Shown: positions 53,871-64,000 of the stretch, in pieces
How the letters are laid out: the number at the start of each line of letters is the position of its first letter
Numbering within the stretch: position 1 is the stretch's first letter
From: Urechis unicinctus
Taxonomy: Eukaryota; Annelida; Polychaeta; Xenopneusta; Urechidae
Direction of reading: 5' to 3'
Assembly: GCA_034190875.2 (NCBI GenBank)
Contig: CM067349.1
Location: 349,504 to 413,503 of the forward strand
DNA length: 64,000 nt
Notes under the pieces: model-generated
What the model saw: the letters and a program-made list of their open reading frames with translations, nothing else
Database searches by the model: none
Told to the model about the DNA's origin: nothing
Position numbers and translations under genes: made by a program

Positions 53871-54519
53871 TGTAGGTGGTTGGTGTTAGAAGCGATGAGT
53901 TTGCAGGCTGTATGAGCATGTAGGAGGTATACTTGTGACAAGTAGAGCACACCAAATCTTATCACATGACAGGTGCTCTTATAATGCCCATGGTTAACAA
54001 CAGACTGCTGTGAAAAGCTTGATAAACAGATAGAGCTTAGATCAAATGAAAGTGGTCAATGTAAGCAAATTACAACATATCAACAAGAGAGTGACTGATG
54101 GAAATAAGGCTTGTTGGGACGAGTTCAATTACTGAATCAAGAGCTTTTTGTTAGGATGGACTGAAGCTTGCTTGTGTGGAGGTGGTTAAGGACGACACTC
54201 AGGGGTCAGGGGGTCAGACCACATCAACCACACTAATCTATACTCAATTGCTTTTGCAGACATAAATATGCCAATCAAACCAGGATTCTCAAGCCCAAAC
54301 ACAGGCAGTTAAGTGAAGATTTAAACCTAGAAAGACAGCAAACACAAATCTACTTCCAGTTTTAATCGCGATCATTTGAGTCAGGCTATCATATGATTGT
54401 GTTTGAAATAATGGAGGGAGAAAGAACGTACGATTGCTTCTAATTTGGAGTGGAAATCCTAACAAAAGCATGTATAGCATATATGTTAACATTCATAGCA
54501 CATGGTTAGGGGTGTTCTA
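53871..54519. other. No gene recognised
   Basis: No supported feature seen. Confidence 0.5.
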
Positions 54520-54680
54520 AACTCCTCCAGACGGTTATAGAATCATAAAAAAACTCCTCCAGACAAACTGTCAAAGAATCATAAAAAAACTCCTCCAGAC
54601 AAATGGTCAAAGAATCATAAAAACTCATCCAGACAAACAGTCAAAGAATCATAAAAACTCATTCAGACAAAGAATCATAA
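54520..54680. repeat. About 36-bp minisatellite
   Basis: AAACTCCTCCAGACAAAC then GTCAAAGAATCATAA, four to five copies. Confidence 0.88.
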
Positions 54681-54799
54681 AAATTAAGTCATGGAGCACT
54701 TATGATTAGCAAGGAAAATTTGTGTCAATGTGTTTACTCAGTGTTGTGAATGAGATGTAGTCAACAACCAGGTTGCTTCCTTCAACAGAGTGAGAGCTT

Positions 54800-55500
54800 G
54801 TGTGGGTGAGGAAATGTAGGGACCCTTGTATGATAAACACAAGGTGTGATGGAGTTGTAGGTTAAGGAAGGACCCCAGTGTGAAACACAAGGTGGGATGG
54901 AGTAGGTGAAGGAATGACCCCTGGATAAACACAAGGTGGGGTGGGTGGGAGGTGGTGAGGTTAAGGAAGGACCCCAGTGTGATAATCACAAGGTGGGATG
55001 GAGTAGTGGTGAGGTGAAGGAATGACCCCTGTATGATAAACACAAGGTGGGATTGAGTAGTGGTGAGGTTAAGGAAGGACCCCAGTATGTAGTGGGATGA
55101 GTGGTGATGAAGGAAGGACCCCTGAATGATTAACACAATGTGGGATGGAGTAGTAGTGTGAGGTGAAGGAATGACCCCTGTATGATAAAGGTGGGACAAG
55201 GTGGGATAAGGAAGGAGTAGATAAACACAAGGTGGTGAGGTTAAGGAAGGACCCCAGTATGATAAACACAAGGTGGGATGGAGTAGTGGTGAGGTTAAGG
55301 AAGGACCCCTGTATGATTAACACAATGTGGGATGGAGTAGTGGTGAGGTGGAGTGAAGGGAAGGAAGGACCCCTGTATGATTAACACAAGGTGGGATGGA
55401 GTAGTGGTGAGGTTAAGGAAGGACCCCAGTATGATAAACACAATGTGGGATGGAGTAGTGGTGAGGTGAAGGAAGGACCCCTGTATGATTAACACAAGAA
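54800..55500. repeat. About 54-bp minisatellite, roughly 12 copies
   Basis: Units contain AAGGAAGGACCCCTGTATGA and ACACAAGGTGGGATGGAGTA. Open frames on the minus strand across it are repeats of the same peptide and not a supported gene. Confidence 0.9.
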
Positions 55501-57664
55501 AAAATCAACTCATATACCAGTACTTAAACTAGGAACATGCCTGAAAATGGTTTGTTTTTCTAGACTATGTGACAAATTAGGGAATTGGAATTGATGTGAG
55601 AGGCAAAACACAAAACAACGCTTCTAAGCATCAGTTAAGGTAAAGACTTGTCATTTACTGCCAGTCTTCGTTATATATAACATATCTTGAATAAATAAAT
55701 AAATGATAATGTATGTACAACTCCATAAAAACCCTATCCGAATATAAGGTGCACACTTTCATTGCCCAATTCACATTGGCCTGGTTCTTCACACCTGGTT
55801 AATACAGGTATACAGGTGTGATGCAGACTTATGAGAACTAACTGGTTTGAATTGCATACGCTTCATTGTATCCTTAAAGAAAAAAGTTTGACTCAATGTT
55901 TCATTTAGGTGTGCACTTGTTTCCTAACTGATAGAGGGAATGAAAACCACTCCAGTGTTGCAATCTCTGACAAAATAGTCGAGTGCATCCTGTGAGACAG
56001 GACAAAACATGGGGAAATAGGGACCATCGGCCAACAAAATGGAACATATCTGGAAGTATTTGTAGTGTAATGCCTTCGATGTCTTCTCAGGCATAATCAG
56101 ATATGGACTTAAATAAGTTCTCACCAGAAACCATACAAGGATTACATATAAGTCGAATACAGCTACCTAGTGGTGAGAGATCTACCAACATAAGTATGAC
56201 AGATTATATACAGATCAACAATAAATCACCTGGTTATATAAATGCAGAGAAACTCTACTATGGAGAAACTAATCATGCTGTAACATGAGCCATGACCTTC
56301 AAGTAGCTGGAGAGGTCACATACCATGTGCACCTCAATAACATACGGTCCAGTGACCTTAACTATGTACAGTTTGAATGTGCGATGATCATCCGGAGCAA
56401 ACAGCACTTAGACTTTGTACAAGTGCACCTTCCAACTGTTTTCACATGAGACAAGAAGAAACATGACAAGCTTTACAAACCACTCATCACAAGAATTTAG
56501 CTCAAATACCAAAGCTGGCACAAACAACACTCAAATGACTATTACCTAATTCCTACACTGAGGTATTCTTTAAAAACAAATAGAACTTTGACTAACATAA
56601 AATGCATCTGCAGTTATTAATGCTTTATATAAAGTTATTACATATTTATATATATATTTAGATATATATTTTTAAATTAAGTTATAAATAAGCTTATGAC
56701 ACAAACACTTGACAGCAAACACTGAATGACTAGCTACAGGGAGTTGAATCTCTCGTCAAGACACATTCATAGCAAGACGCCCATTAGAAGATTGCAAGGA
56801 AAACCTTCATGTCACCATATCACGAGAAATATTCTCTTCGTTATGAAAGAAGACAAAATAGTATGAATGCTATTCAGCTATCCAGCCAAGCAGCGGAATA
56901 CTGACACAGCGGGTAGGATACTGACACAGACAGTCATCGGATACTGGTCCCAGGTGGTTGTAATTAAGAAATAAATCTATAACCTTTAGCTGAACAATGA
57001 CAACAGGAAAAATGTATACGATTCAATCCATTTCAACAATGCCCAAAACTAGATGAATTGTGTTGAAGCCTGCAGTAAGAAAAATCACACTCCTTGTTTC
57101 AGCCATTACTTTTGACAAATAATGATTGTCAAAATAGTGACGGGGGAATAAGCTATCAAAGAGACATAATTGTATACAAGACACAAATGAAGTGAATCAC
57201 TGATAAAAAAAATCAGGAACTTATGGCTGGCATTTGGTCCAGATGCTATGGCAAGGTGGGTTGATAATTGATCATCCAACTTGTTGTAGTTTCCTCTGAA
57301 GCCATGAGAAAGCAGCATAACATTCTATGCATCACACCAAGCACTCAGCAATCAATTTAAGATGAAATTTTTCACAACAAAGATTTCAGACAAGTGGGTC
57401 GTATTATTGCACTTTCTTGATCCTGACGGGATGCAACATTGAGTGAGTGAACAGGAAATAAACGAACTGATATGATGAGCATGGTTAGCGAGACAGAGCA
57501 TGGTTAGCGAGACAGACGAAAGAGAAAGCTTCATGAACCGCCAGCCAACACCTCCTTGCATTCATAATCAATCAGCTAACTCTTGACCCAGAGATAACAA
57601 CGACTAACATCTGTCAGTACAAACACAGATCCACATTGATTGAGGAGGAGCCTCATCAGCCGCC
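55501..57664. other. Non-coding; probably includes BCL2-like 3' UTR
   Basis: AT-rich sequence with no recognised gene. The part next to 57664 should be 3' UTR of the minus-strand BCL2-like gene; I did not find a convincing poly(A) signal. Confidence 0.4.
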
Positions 57665-58492
57665 TCAAGACTTCTGCGCCAGGATTGCTCCCAGAGTCAA
57701 TACTCCCAACGCTCCCACTGCGTATCCACATAATGTCTTGAGTGAGGGCCAGGGAGACTCATCTCTTCGTTCTGGACGTCCCTCGTAGAATTCTACAAAT
57801 CCACTCTGATTTCACACATTCAAAAATTATTGTTAAGAGCAAGGTATGCAGTAGACCATGAGTTCTCACCCAGTAGGAGGAATCACTTGAAAATAATAAC
57901 AAGCCATTGGCAAGTTAATGGCATTATCAATGGTAACCAATTAATCACAGAATTGGGTTTTCGTTGTTCAGTCGTGAATTTGCATCTCTGTTGAAGATAT
58001 TATTGACATAAAGTCAACACGAACCCTACTTACCCAGCCACCATGTTCCAAAATCCAATGTTTGAGATGATTATCTACATAAGATGTGACCCAGTCCAAA
58101 ACACTGTCAACCATATCAGGCATCTCCCTCTGTACACATTGGGCCGCCAACGACCCCCCGAACGCGAAGAGGGCGACCACCCGGCCCCATTTCACACCAT
58201 CACTGTACAACTCATTCACAATCGCCACAAACGTTGGTTGGGCATTATTTGGTGTTATATGTAACTGGTTACACATTTCTTCAAACACTTGAGTGTATCT
58301 CTGTTCGAATTCGTCTCCAAGCACTCGCATCGTTGACTCGACTTTACCAGGATTTTGAGTGATGAGTTCGGATGGGCAAGACGCCCACGGAAGTCCAGCT
58401 TTGTCAAGGCGATATTTAATGTAGTCAGCCACCAACCGTCGTGTACTGATGTTATCCATCTTCTCAGAAGCACAAATACAATTTACAGACAT
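57665..58492 (-). CDS. Anti-apoptotic-type BCL2 family protein, two coding exons
   Basis: The protein would guard the mitochondrial outer membrane against BAX/BAK-type pore formation. Exon 1 is 58492-58034 (donor TGG|GTAAGT), exon 2 is 57805-57665 (acceptor TCAG|AGTGG), phase 0, 199 residues. Visible motifs: BH4 (about 18-31, RRLVADYIKYRL), BH3 (51-64, with MRVLGDEF), BH1 (92-113, NELYSDGVKWGRVVALFAFG), BH2 (146-160, ILEHGGW|SGFVEFY, split by the intron at the position typical of BCL2 genes) and a C-terminal membrane anchor (about 177-196, CGYAVGALGVLTLGAIL). All four BH regions plus the tail favour a BCL2/BCL-W/BCL-XL-type protein. The usual NWGR of BH1 is KWGR here. Met12 (58459) is an alternative start. 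Confidence 0.92.
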
Positions 58493-58985
58493 GGTTCATT
58501 GAGTACAGCCCATCCTAGGGGCTGGTTCGCTCCAAAACACGATTGTGCCTGTACATCTTGTCCTTACCACACAGATATATCGTCAACAGAGGCCATAGAT
58601 GCGCGCGCACAATGTTTTTTTTCACTATGCACAGCGGTGTCGCTATGATGAAAAATTTCTAAGCATAGACGCTATGACCATACAACGAAACGGCCATGGG
58701 TTGGAAGCACATTCTTCTCACTAAATCACTTAACCACCTGAGAAAACTACTTTATCACTTGTTGCTATGAAGCTATTTCCGTTAATAGTCGCTTCGAAAG
58801 CGGTAAATATGTAACATTATTAGTTGCGACGCTTAATTCACTTACCAAGTAACTAGTGGCTGTTCGGTTAGTCGCGTGACCTGGTGACCTGTCATTATAA
58901 CCTATTGTTAGCTTGAGTTTGTCTTGTGATGCGACGACGTCAATATGACTACTATTGCATAGTTTTCGGTTCGTTCCCATTCTTG
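58493..58985. other. Upstream region of the BCL2-like gene
   Basis: Probable promoter and 5' UTR; no clear TATA box. GCGCGCGC at about 58601 is the only CpG-rich spot. Confidence 0.35.
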
Positions 58986-59100
58986 TCGCCTATTCATGAC
59001 ATAAGTTATGTGACGACCGTAAGGTTTTTTTGCGTTTGTTTCTATGCGGTTTGGCGGTACTTGGTTCGTTCAAAGTATCCACTGCGGTCTCTGTTTGCCC
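58986..59100 (+). repeat. About 115-bp segment, copy 1
   Basis: GTGACGACCGTAA ... GGGGGAGTGTTGGTGTG; nearly the same as 59441-59556. Both copies run straight into a (GT)n tract. Confidence 0.88.
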
Positions 59101-59143
59101 TGGCTTGGGGGAGTGTTGGTGTGATACACGTGCGGGGAGTGTC

Positions 59144-59272
<129 letters not shown>

Positions 59273-59395
59273 GTGACTAGTGTAAACCTGTATAAGGGAC
59301 TGGCCATGACTAGTGTAAACCTGTGTAAGGGACTGGTCATGACCAGTGTAAACCTGTATAAGGGACTGGCCATGACAAGTGTAAAACTGCAAGGA
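59273..59395. repeat. 33-bp minisatellite, short array
   Basis: ACTAGTGTAAACCTGTATAA GGGACTGGCCATG, three to four copies; the same unit as the long array at 61380. Confidence 0.92.
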
Positions 59396-59440
59396 ACAGT
59401 ATCATGGACTACTTCATATTACAAAACTATAACAAAAGCA

Positions 59441-59556
59441 TCCGTGACGACCGTAATTTTTTTGTGCGTATGTTTCTATGCGGTTTGGCGGCACTTCGTT
59501 CGTTCAAAGTACCCACTGCGGTCTCTGTTTGCCCTGGCTTGGGGGAGTGTTGGTGT
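59441..59556 (+). repeat. About 115-bp segment, copy 2
   Basis: Direct repeat of 58986-59100, about 90 percent similar by eye. Confidence 0.88.
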
Positions 59557-59571
59557 GTGTGTATGTGTGTA

Positions 59572-59814
<243 letters not shown>

Positions 59815-60162
59815 TGGGTGCGTGATGTGAGTGTGTACATGTGGTATGCGTATGTGTGTGTTTACAAACCAGGGGTGGATACCGACAGCGCTCGATATTT
59901 CCCCTTGTCAACACTTTTGATACGATCCCCCGTGGTCAAGCATATCAATATGAGGCGCGCCGTGCTCCGTAATGAAACCATATATATCCAGTGACTCCAG
60001 TAGTCCTAGCTAGAAATATATAAACCATATGCAAGGATGGACGGACGCGATCGACGTCCACCGCAATACCGAGGAGCGCCATGATAACGGTAGTCATGCT
60101 TGCGAGATCCCCATTGAGTGAATTACCTCTACAGGGATCCAGATATGTTATGCTTTTTAGAG

Positions 60163-60367
60163 TGGATTATCAGAATGCGAGTTGAATAGATTGGATCACA
60201 ACTACCGTTTCTACATTGTCCCAACGCCTGCACGATTGCTGTAAACTCCTGAAAGTGATCTTTTCTCGATGCTTCTCAGAACAAATTGACTATTTCGCCA
60301 GGCCATGGGACAATGTAGAAACGGTAGTTGTGATCCAATCTATTCAACTCGCGTTCTGATAATCCAC
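60163..60367. repeat. Inverted repeat (about 62-bp arms), MITE-like
   Basis: Left arm GTGGATTATCAGAATGCGAG ... CTACATTGTCCC (60163-60224) is mirrored at 60306-60367 with one or two mismatches; the loop is about 80 bp. Confidence 0.85.
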
Positions 60368-60534
60368 GAAGAAATTATATCTGTCAACCGATATCTAGGG
60401 AATCAGACGCCGGACATGGAGCTCCTCACAATTCACCCCTTTGTGATGTTTGACCTAGGCACGTTGCACCATTTAGCATCCACACAAGATTGCTATCTGT
60501 CATAACTACTAACTGAGGAACGTAAAAAAAAAAA

Positions 60535-61090
60535 CAAATCCTCGCTCCTGACAAAATCTTACTATGCTGCCGCTCCTGACAAGAACCTTGCGGCTTACTA
60601 TGCTGCCTTGCTCCTGACAAGAAGAACTGCCTCGCTCCTGACAAGAACCTTGCGGCTTACTATGTGGCTTACTGCCTCGCTCCTGACAAGAACCTTGCGG
60701 CTTACTATCCTGCCTCGCTCCTGACAAGAACCTTGCTGCTCGCTCCTGACAAGAACCTTGCGGCTTACTATCCTGCCTCGCTCCTGACAAGAACCTTGCG
60801 GCTTACTATCCTGCCTCGCTCCTGACAAGAACCTTGCGGCTTACTATCCTGCCTCGCTCCTGACTTAGCTTGTGCTGACTATTTGGCGTGACAAGAATCG
60901 CTTACTAACTTCGCTCCTGACAAGAACCTTGCGGCTTAATCGCCTTTGCAAGAACCACTATCCTGCCTCGCTCCTGACAAGAACCTTTGGTTAATATCCT
61001 GCCTCGCTGACAAAATTGCTTACTATCCTCATGGATATGAACCTTGTGAATTATATCCTGCCTCGCTCCTGACAAGAACCTGTTGGCTTT
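60535..61090. repeat. About 38-bp minisatellite, decaying to the right
   Basis: CTCGCTCCTGACAAGAACCT TGCGGCTTACTATC units, about ten, becoming irregular after 60860. Confidence 0.9.
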
Positions 61091-61099
61091 TTGTCGCTC

Positions 61100-61940
61100 C
61101 TGACAAGGACTGGTTACATGACCAGTGTAAACAAGAACCTTGTGGCTTACTAAACTCGCTATAAGGGACTGGCCATGATTAGTGTAAACCTGTCGCTCCT
61201 AAGGGACTGGCCATGACTAGCGTAAACCTGCGGTATGCCTCGGGGGACTTAGCTGTGCCGTGACTATTTGGCGTGAAACCTACTATAAGGGATCGTTTGC
61301 ACCACTCCAGCGAATGCAATTTGTGAAATATGTCGCTGAAAAATATAATGGGAATGAATAATATACATAATCTGGCCATTAAGGACTGGTCATGACCAGT
61401 GTAAACCAGTATAAGGGACTGGCCATGACCAGTGTAAACCTGTATAAAGGACTGGCCATGACTAGCGTAAAGCTGTATAAGGGACTGGCCATGGCTAGTG
61501 TAAACCTGTATAAGGGACTGGCCATGGCTAATGTAAACCTGTATAAGGGAGGGTAAACCTGTATAAGGGACTGGCCATGACTAGTGTAAACCTGTATAAG
61601 GGACTGGCCATGATTAGTGTAAACCTGTATAAGGGACTGGCCATGGCTAGTGTAAACCTGTAAACCTGTATAAGGGACTGGCCATGACTAGTGTAAACCT
61701 GTATAAGGGACTGGCCATGACTAGTGTAAACCTGTAAACCTGTATAAGGGACTGGCCATGACTAGTGTAAACCTGTATAAGGGACTGGCCATGACTAGTG
61801 TAAACCTGTATAAGGGACTGGCCATGACTAGTGTAAACCTGTATAAGGGACTGGCCATGACTAGTGTAAACCTGTATAAGGGACTGGCCATGACAAGTGT
61901 ATACCTGTGTAAGGGACTGGCCATGACCAGTGTAAACATG
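61100..61940. repeat. 33-bp minisatellite, long array
   Basis: About 17 copies of ACTAGTGTAAACCTGTATAA GGGACTGGCCATG from 61380, with mixed fragments of this and the 38-bp unit at 61100-61380. Followed by a 60-bp segment also present at 59385-59448. Confidence 0.92.
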
Positions 61941-62319
61941 CAAGGAACAGCCTCGTGGACGACTTCATATTATAAAACAATAACAAAAGCATCCTCTGTA
62001 CCGACAAACAAACTCGCAACATCCTTCGTGCTGGCGGTCGCTGTATATGTGATCACAGGCTCGGTTCCCCATAACAAGCTTTGGATCGGGGACCTAGAGA
62101 CTGTGAATGCGATGCGTTTCTGCTACATTGGACAACGCCTCACGTAAAAGGCATCAGAACCGACAGCTGGGATGTCACCGTTGACAAGTGTATTATGAGG
62201 CTGAATAATATTGAACTTTGCACCATGTCTGAGATGGTGCTGCGCATGAATGCAAAATACGACGTGATTAATTGGGCCTCCAGTAAGGGTTGTTAATAAT
62301 TCATTTACAGTTAACTGCA

Positions 62320-62545
62320 GAGTGACGAGGTGAGTGCGAGACTAGGGGGTGGGAGGGGGGTGGGACTTAAAATGAGGTGAAGGCGGGATTCTGGAAGAGG
62401 TTAGGACGAGACTAGGGGGTAGGGGGGAGTGTGAGGGCGGGACTTACAATGAGGTGAAGGAGGGATTCTGGAGGAGGTGAGGGCGGGACTGTGAGCATGT
62501 GAGAGTGGGACTATGTGAGCATGTGAGGCCGGGATGTGAGGGCTC
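62320..62545. repeat. G-rich degenerate direct repeat
   Basis: GAGACTAGGGGGT..., GGACTTAAAATGAGGTGAAG and GGATTCTGGAAGAGG blocks occur two to three times. The G runs could form quadruplexes. Confidence 0.7.
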
Positions 62546-63329
62546 TGGGGGCAGTATGGTCACTTGATCTGCTACAGTAGGGAACGTGACTTGCCCCTTG
62601 CTAAGCGGTTTCAATACTCAGTCGTTTAGGACTAGACCTACAATCCAAATGCGCAAATTAAGAGTACTTCATAAAAACATCTTCAACTGGTGTATAGAAG
62701 AGGACATTATGACGACCACACGGCCCGGATGTAGGGATTTGCTGCGACGGTAAGGGAAGACGATTTCAACTCAATCATCTGTCAAAATATTGTAATGCGA
62801 GAAAGATATTAAGAATTCTAATATTCATTACTGACATGAATGCTGTGAAAAGGACTGGGCCTAGGTAGAATGAAGTGAATGAAGTGGAGAACTGTTTCAT
62901 CATAACGTGAGATAAACCCGACAGATGCTCGCTGAAATCGGAAACTACACAAGCATATACTTTTCTTTCATTTATTTCAGCTTTCGTAATGACATTGCTA
63001 GTGTCACACAGTGAAGTCGATAAAACATAACTGACGAATGGTCTGCGGCGATATTAGATGCGTGGCAACCTTTGACTCTAGGCGATAATCAAGAAAAACA
63101 GTCGCATCACCATTTGTACTATCTGTTGGTATTTCGGTGAAGAAAAGCCATATCATGATTATCATTAACTTTTGTTATGAAAACTTTTTACGGATCCATG
63201 GTTAGGTGTATATAACTTTTGCTATTTGAGTTTCCGACCACCCTCGTAAGTAGTATAGAAAGTAGTATAGAAAGTAACTGTTCTGGTCCACCTTACTTAA
63301 TTCAAACTACGGGGGCCAGTAGCAGTTTC
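62546..63329. other. No gene recognised
   Basis: No supported feature; unique AT-rich sequence. Confidence 0.5.
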
Positions 63330-64000
63330 AGGTGTATATAGAGGATGATATCAAGTCACCAGAATACATTCCCTCGGCCGTTGGAAAAGTTCAACAACCT
63401 GATTACCATCGGCAATGAGCAACAGCAGATTGCCATTAACACAGATGTCTAAGTGGCTGCTGCACCTTCTAATGGAGGAAGCTTCGACACACGCCACCTG
63501 CCGGATGAAATGGTCACCGCCAGCCTAGCCGCCACAGCACCTGTTGCACCAACTGAAAAAAACGGCTCTTATTGTGGGCGGAATCGGGATAGCCTAAGTT
63601 GTGCTACGGCTTGCTACGAAAAAAGTAACGGAGCATCAGGAAGATCACTCCCCCTAGCGCCACGAGGGTGTGCCACATATGTTTTGCCATCAAACCAGCC
63701 ACCTTTGCAGCTGATATAAGCAGCCATGATACTATGGAGCCAATGGTGCCTTACCAGCTGGGCCCTTCAGGGTGTTTACCAATGAGTTCAGCTGTTTTTT
63801 TCATCCATTTATTCACACTGGGCTTGTCAGCTGGTGTCTGGGTTAGTGCTTAGGCACTTGTCCCCCACCTGTCAGAGCAAGTACCAGGGTTTAGGTTGCC
63901 ATCCCAATTGCAGTGATTGTAACCCCTTGGTCTCAGAAGAGGGTGCTAGCGTTTTGACCATGTTAAGACGCCCGTTGATCGTTTGCCTGTTGCGATTGAT
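63330..64000 (-). pseudogene. Inverted fragment of a third Polinton copy
   Basis: On the plus strand, 63380-63440 codes NNLITIGNEQQQI, matching the minus-strand gene of the large Polinton (near 11520). From about 63600 the minus strand matches the C-terminus of its plus-strand coiled-coil gene, including the two hydrophobic stretches and the Thr/Pro linker region. The orientation is therefore reversed relative to 904-15622. The fragment has a TAA at 63450-63452 in the first gene and continues past the window end. Confidence 0.75.

Noticed and set aside
54738..55495. 177-codon minus-strand frame with repeated LGSFLNLTTTPSHL
   Set aside because: Translation of a minisatellite; no start context, splice sites or homology.

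Overview
The window looks like nuclear DNA of an animal, most likely a marine invertebrate and plausibly a mollusc. That placing is an inference from four things: split genes with GT-AG introns, an animal phytochelatin synthase, a very high density of minisatellites and (AT)n/(GT)n microsatellites, and several DNA-transposon families including a Maverick/Polinton. No rRNA, tRNA or CRISPR array was recognised.

Layout. 1-903 is a remnant of one Polinton copy. 904-15622 is a second, almost complete Polinton of 14.7 kb with near-identical terminal inverted repeats of about 165 bp. Its minus-strand block carries a small coiled-coil gene, protein-primed DNA polymerase B, a Cys-rich protein, a retroviral-type integrase, small membrane proteins, the packaging ATPase and the double-jelly-roll major capsid protein. 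Its other block carries a coiled-coil membrane gene, an unrecognised minus-strand gene, the minor capsid protein, a phage-tail-fibre-like protein, a membrane protein and a YqaJ/lambda-type exonuclease. Polymerase, integrase, ATPase, major capsid and several other genes carry stops or frameshifts, so this copy is dead even though its exonuclease, minor capsid and fibre-like genes are open. A third, inverted Polinton fragment lies at about 63330-64000.

The host part holds four recognisable genes. UMAD1 (UMA-domain, ESCRT-I associated) is on the minus strand at 17938-19128. A two-exon phytochelatin synthase is on the plus strand at 26169-28466. RNASEH2A, the catalytic subunit of RNase H2, is on the plus strand with eight exons at 39391-51399. 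An anti-apoptotic-type BCL2 family gene is on the minus strand at 57665-58492. The space between and inside them is filled with mobile elements: a 1.8-kb TIR element (19383-21196), two short GGGGGCACTT elements (22401-23399), an 8.7-kb TTAA-flanked element (29377-38117) with a nested 5-kb transposon coding a FEN1/XPG-like protein (30695-35739), an intact 563-codon ORF of a repeat-type family in RNASEH2A intron 1 (41412-43100), and a hAT-like element with target-site duplication (44763-45628). Roughly twenty minisatellite arrays are present.

The most interesting observation is that two minisatellites are made of duplicated exon-intron junctions. In UMAD1 a 39-bp (13-codon) unit repeats a splice donor together with a PPxY motif, giving 14 candidate donors. 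In RNASEH2A a 21-22-bp unit repeats the acceptor of the exon that codes a catalytic aspartate.
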